In this document: piece by piece, positions 42,339 to 42,345 of the stretch
Layout: each line of letters opens with the position of its first letter
How positions within the stretch are numbered: position 1 is the stretch's first letter
Source: an uncultured Clostridia bacterium
Lineage (GTDB): Bacteria > Bacillota > Clostridia > Oscillospirales > Oscillospiraceae
Assembly: GCA_945864305.1 (NCBI GenBank)
Contig: CAMBAJ010000012.1
Coordinates: forward strand, 1-42,345
Length of the DNA stretch: 42,345 bases
Reading direction: 5' to 3'
Position numbers and translations under genes: made by a program
The notes under the pieces: model-generated
Told to the model about the DNA's origin: nothing
Database searches by the model: none
What the model saw: only the letters and a program-made list of their open reading frames with translations

Positions 42339-42345
42339 GTTGTCT

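Overview
The window looks like the chromosome of a GC-rich, endospore-forming, strictly anaerobic Firmicute, most likely an Oscillospiraceae-type clostridium. The evidence is a spoIIR gene, AddAB rather than RecBCD, a ClpE-type unfoldase, desulfoferrodoxin, an EFR1-type flavodoxin/ferredoxin, an IspE of the non-mevalonate pathway, and several small proteins I know mainly from that family. Assignment below family level is not possible from the sequence alone.

Positions 1-32,980 are ordinary core chromosome. A membrane-anchored DUF5711-like protein, CvpA, ClpE and a small Cys4 protein form one plus-strand operon (2-4510). Next come an EFR1 flavodoxin/ferredoxin, a minus-strand D,D-carboxypeptidase, a PRK06851-like P-loop protein with an altered Walker A, RecQ, a minus-strand YgiQ radical SAM protein, desulfoferrodoxin, a trans-sulfuration PLP enzyme, and a nitrilase-family gene frameshifted in a T8 run exactly at its catalytic Glu codon. 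A self-contained Zn/Cd export operon (HMA chaperone, P1B ATPase, ArsR repressor, with a matching operator) follows, then ispE-spoIIR-VOC protein, DUF1643 (minus), addB-addA, rpmE, a flavin reductase, hflX, a small divergent XRE-repressor locus with a large dyad operator, GNAT, YigZ, and a minus-strand DMT transporter plus an HMA-like protein without cysteines.

Positions 32,983-42,338 are an integrated genetic island of about 9.3 kb. It is bounded by a perfect 48-bp direct repeat that is the 3' half of a tRNA-Arg(ACG) gene. Its cargo is a tightly packed four-gene minus-strand operon, jetA-jetB-jetC-jetD, a Wadjet-type SMC (condensin-like) plasmid-defence system: kleisin-like JetA, small winged-helix-type JetB, SMC ATPase JetC and toprim nuclease JetD. 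At the right end are a DUF6809-like small protein and a tyrosine integrase on the plus strand. Matching paired motifs (TCTGGGTCAG-N5-GGGTCAAA) near both ends look like integrase arm sites. No relaxase or replication gene is visible, so the element looks non-autonomous for transfer. About 950 bp between jetA and the DUF6809 gene hold no gene I can support.

Neither copy of the tRNA repeat has a 5' half that can pair with its anticodon stem. The window may therefore end at the junction with a second, tandem element, with the intact tRNA further right. Almost all promoters I could place have an extended -10 (TGn) element, and most convergent gene pairs are separated by long symmetric terminator hairpins.
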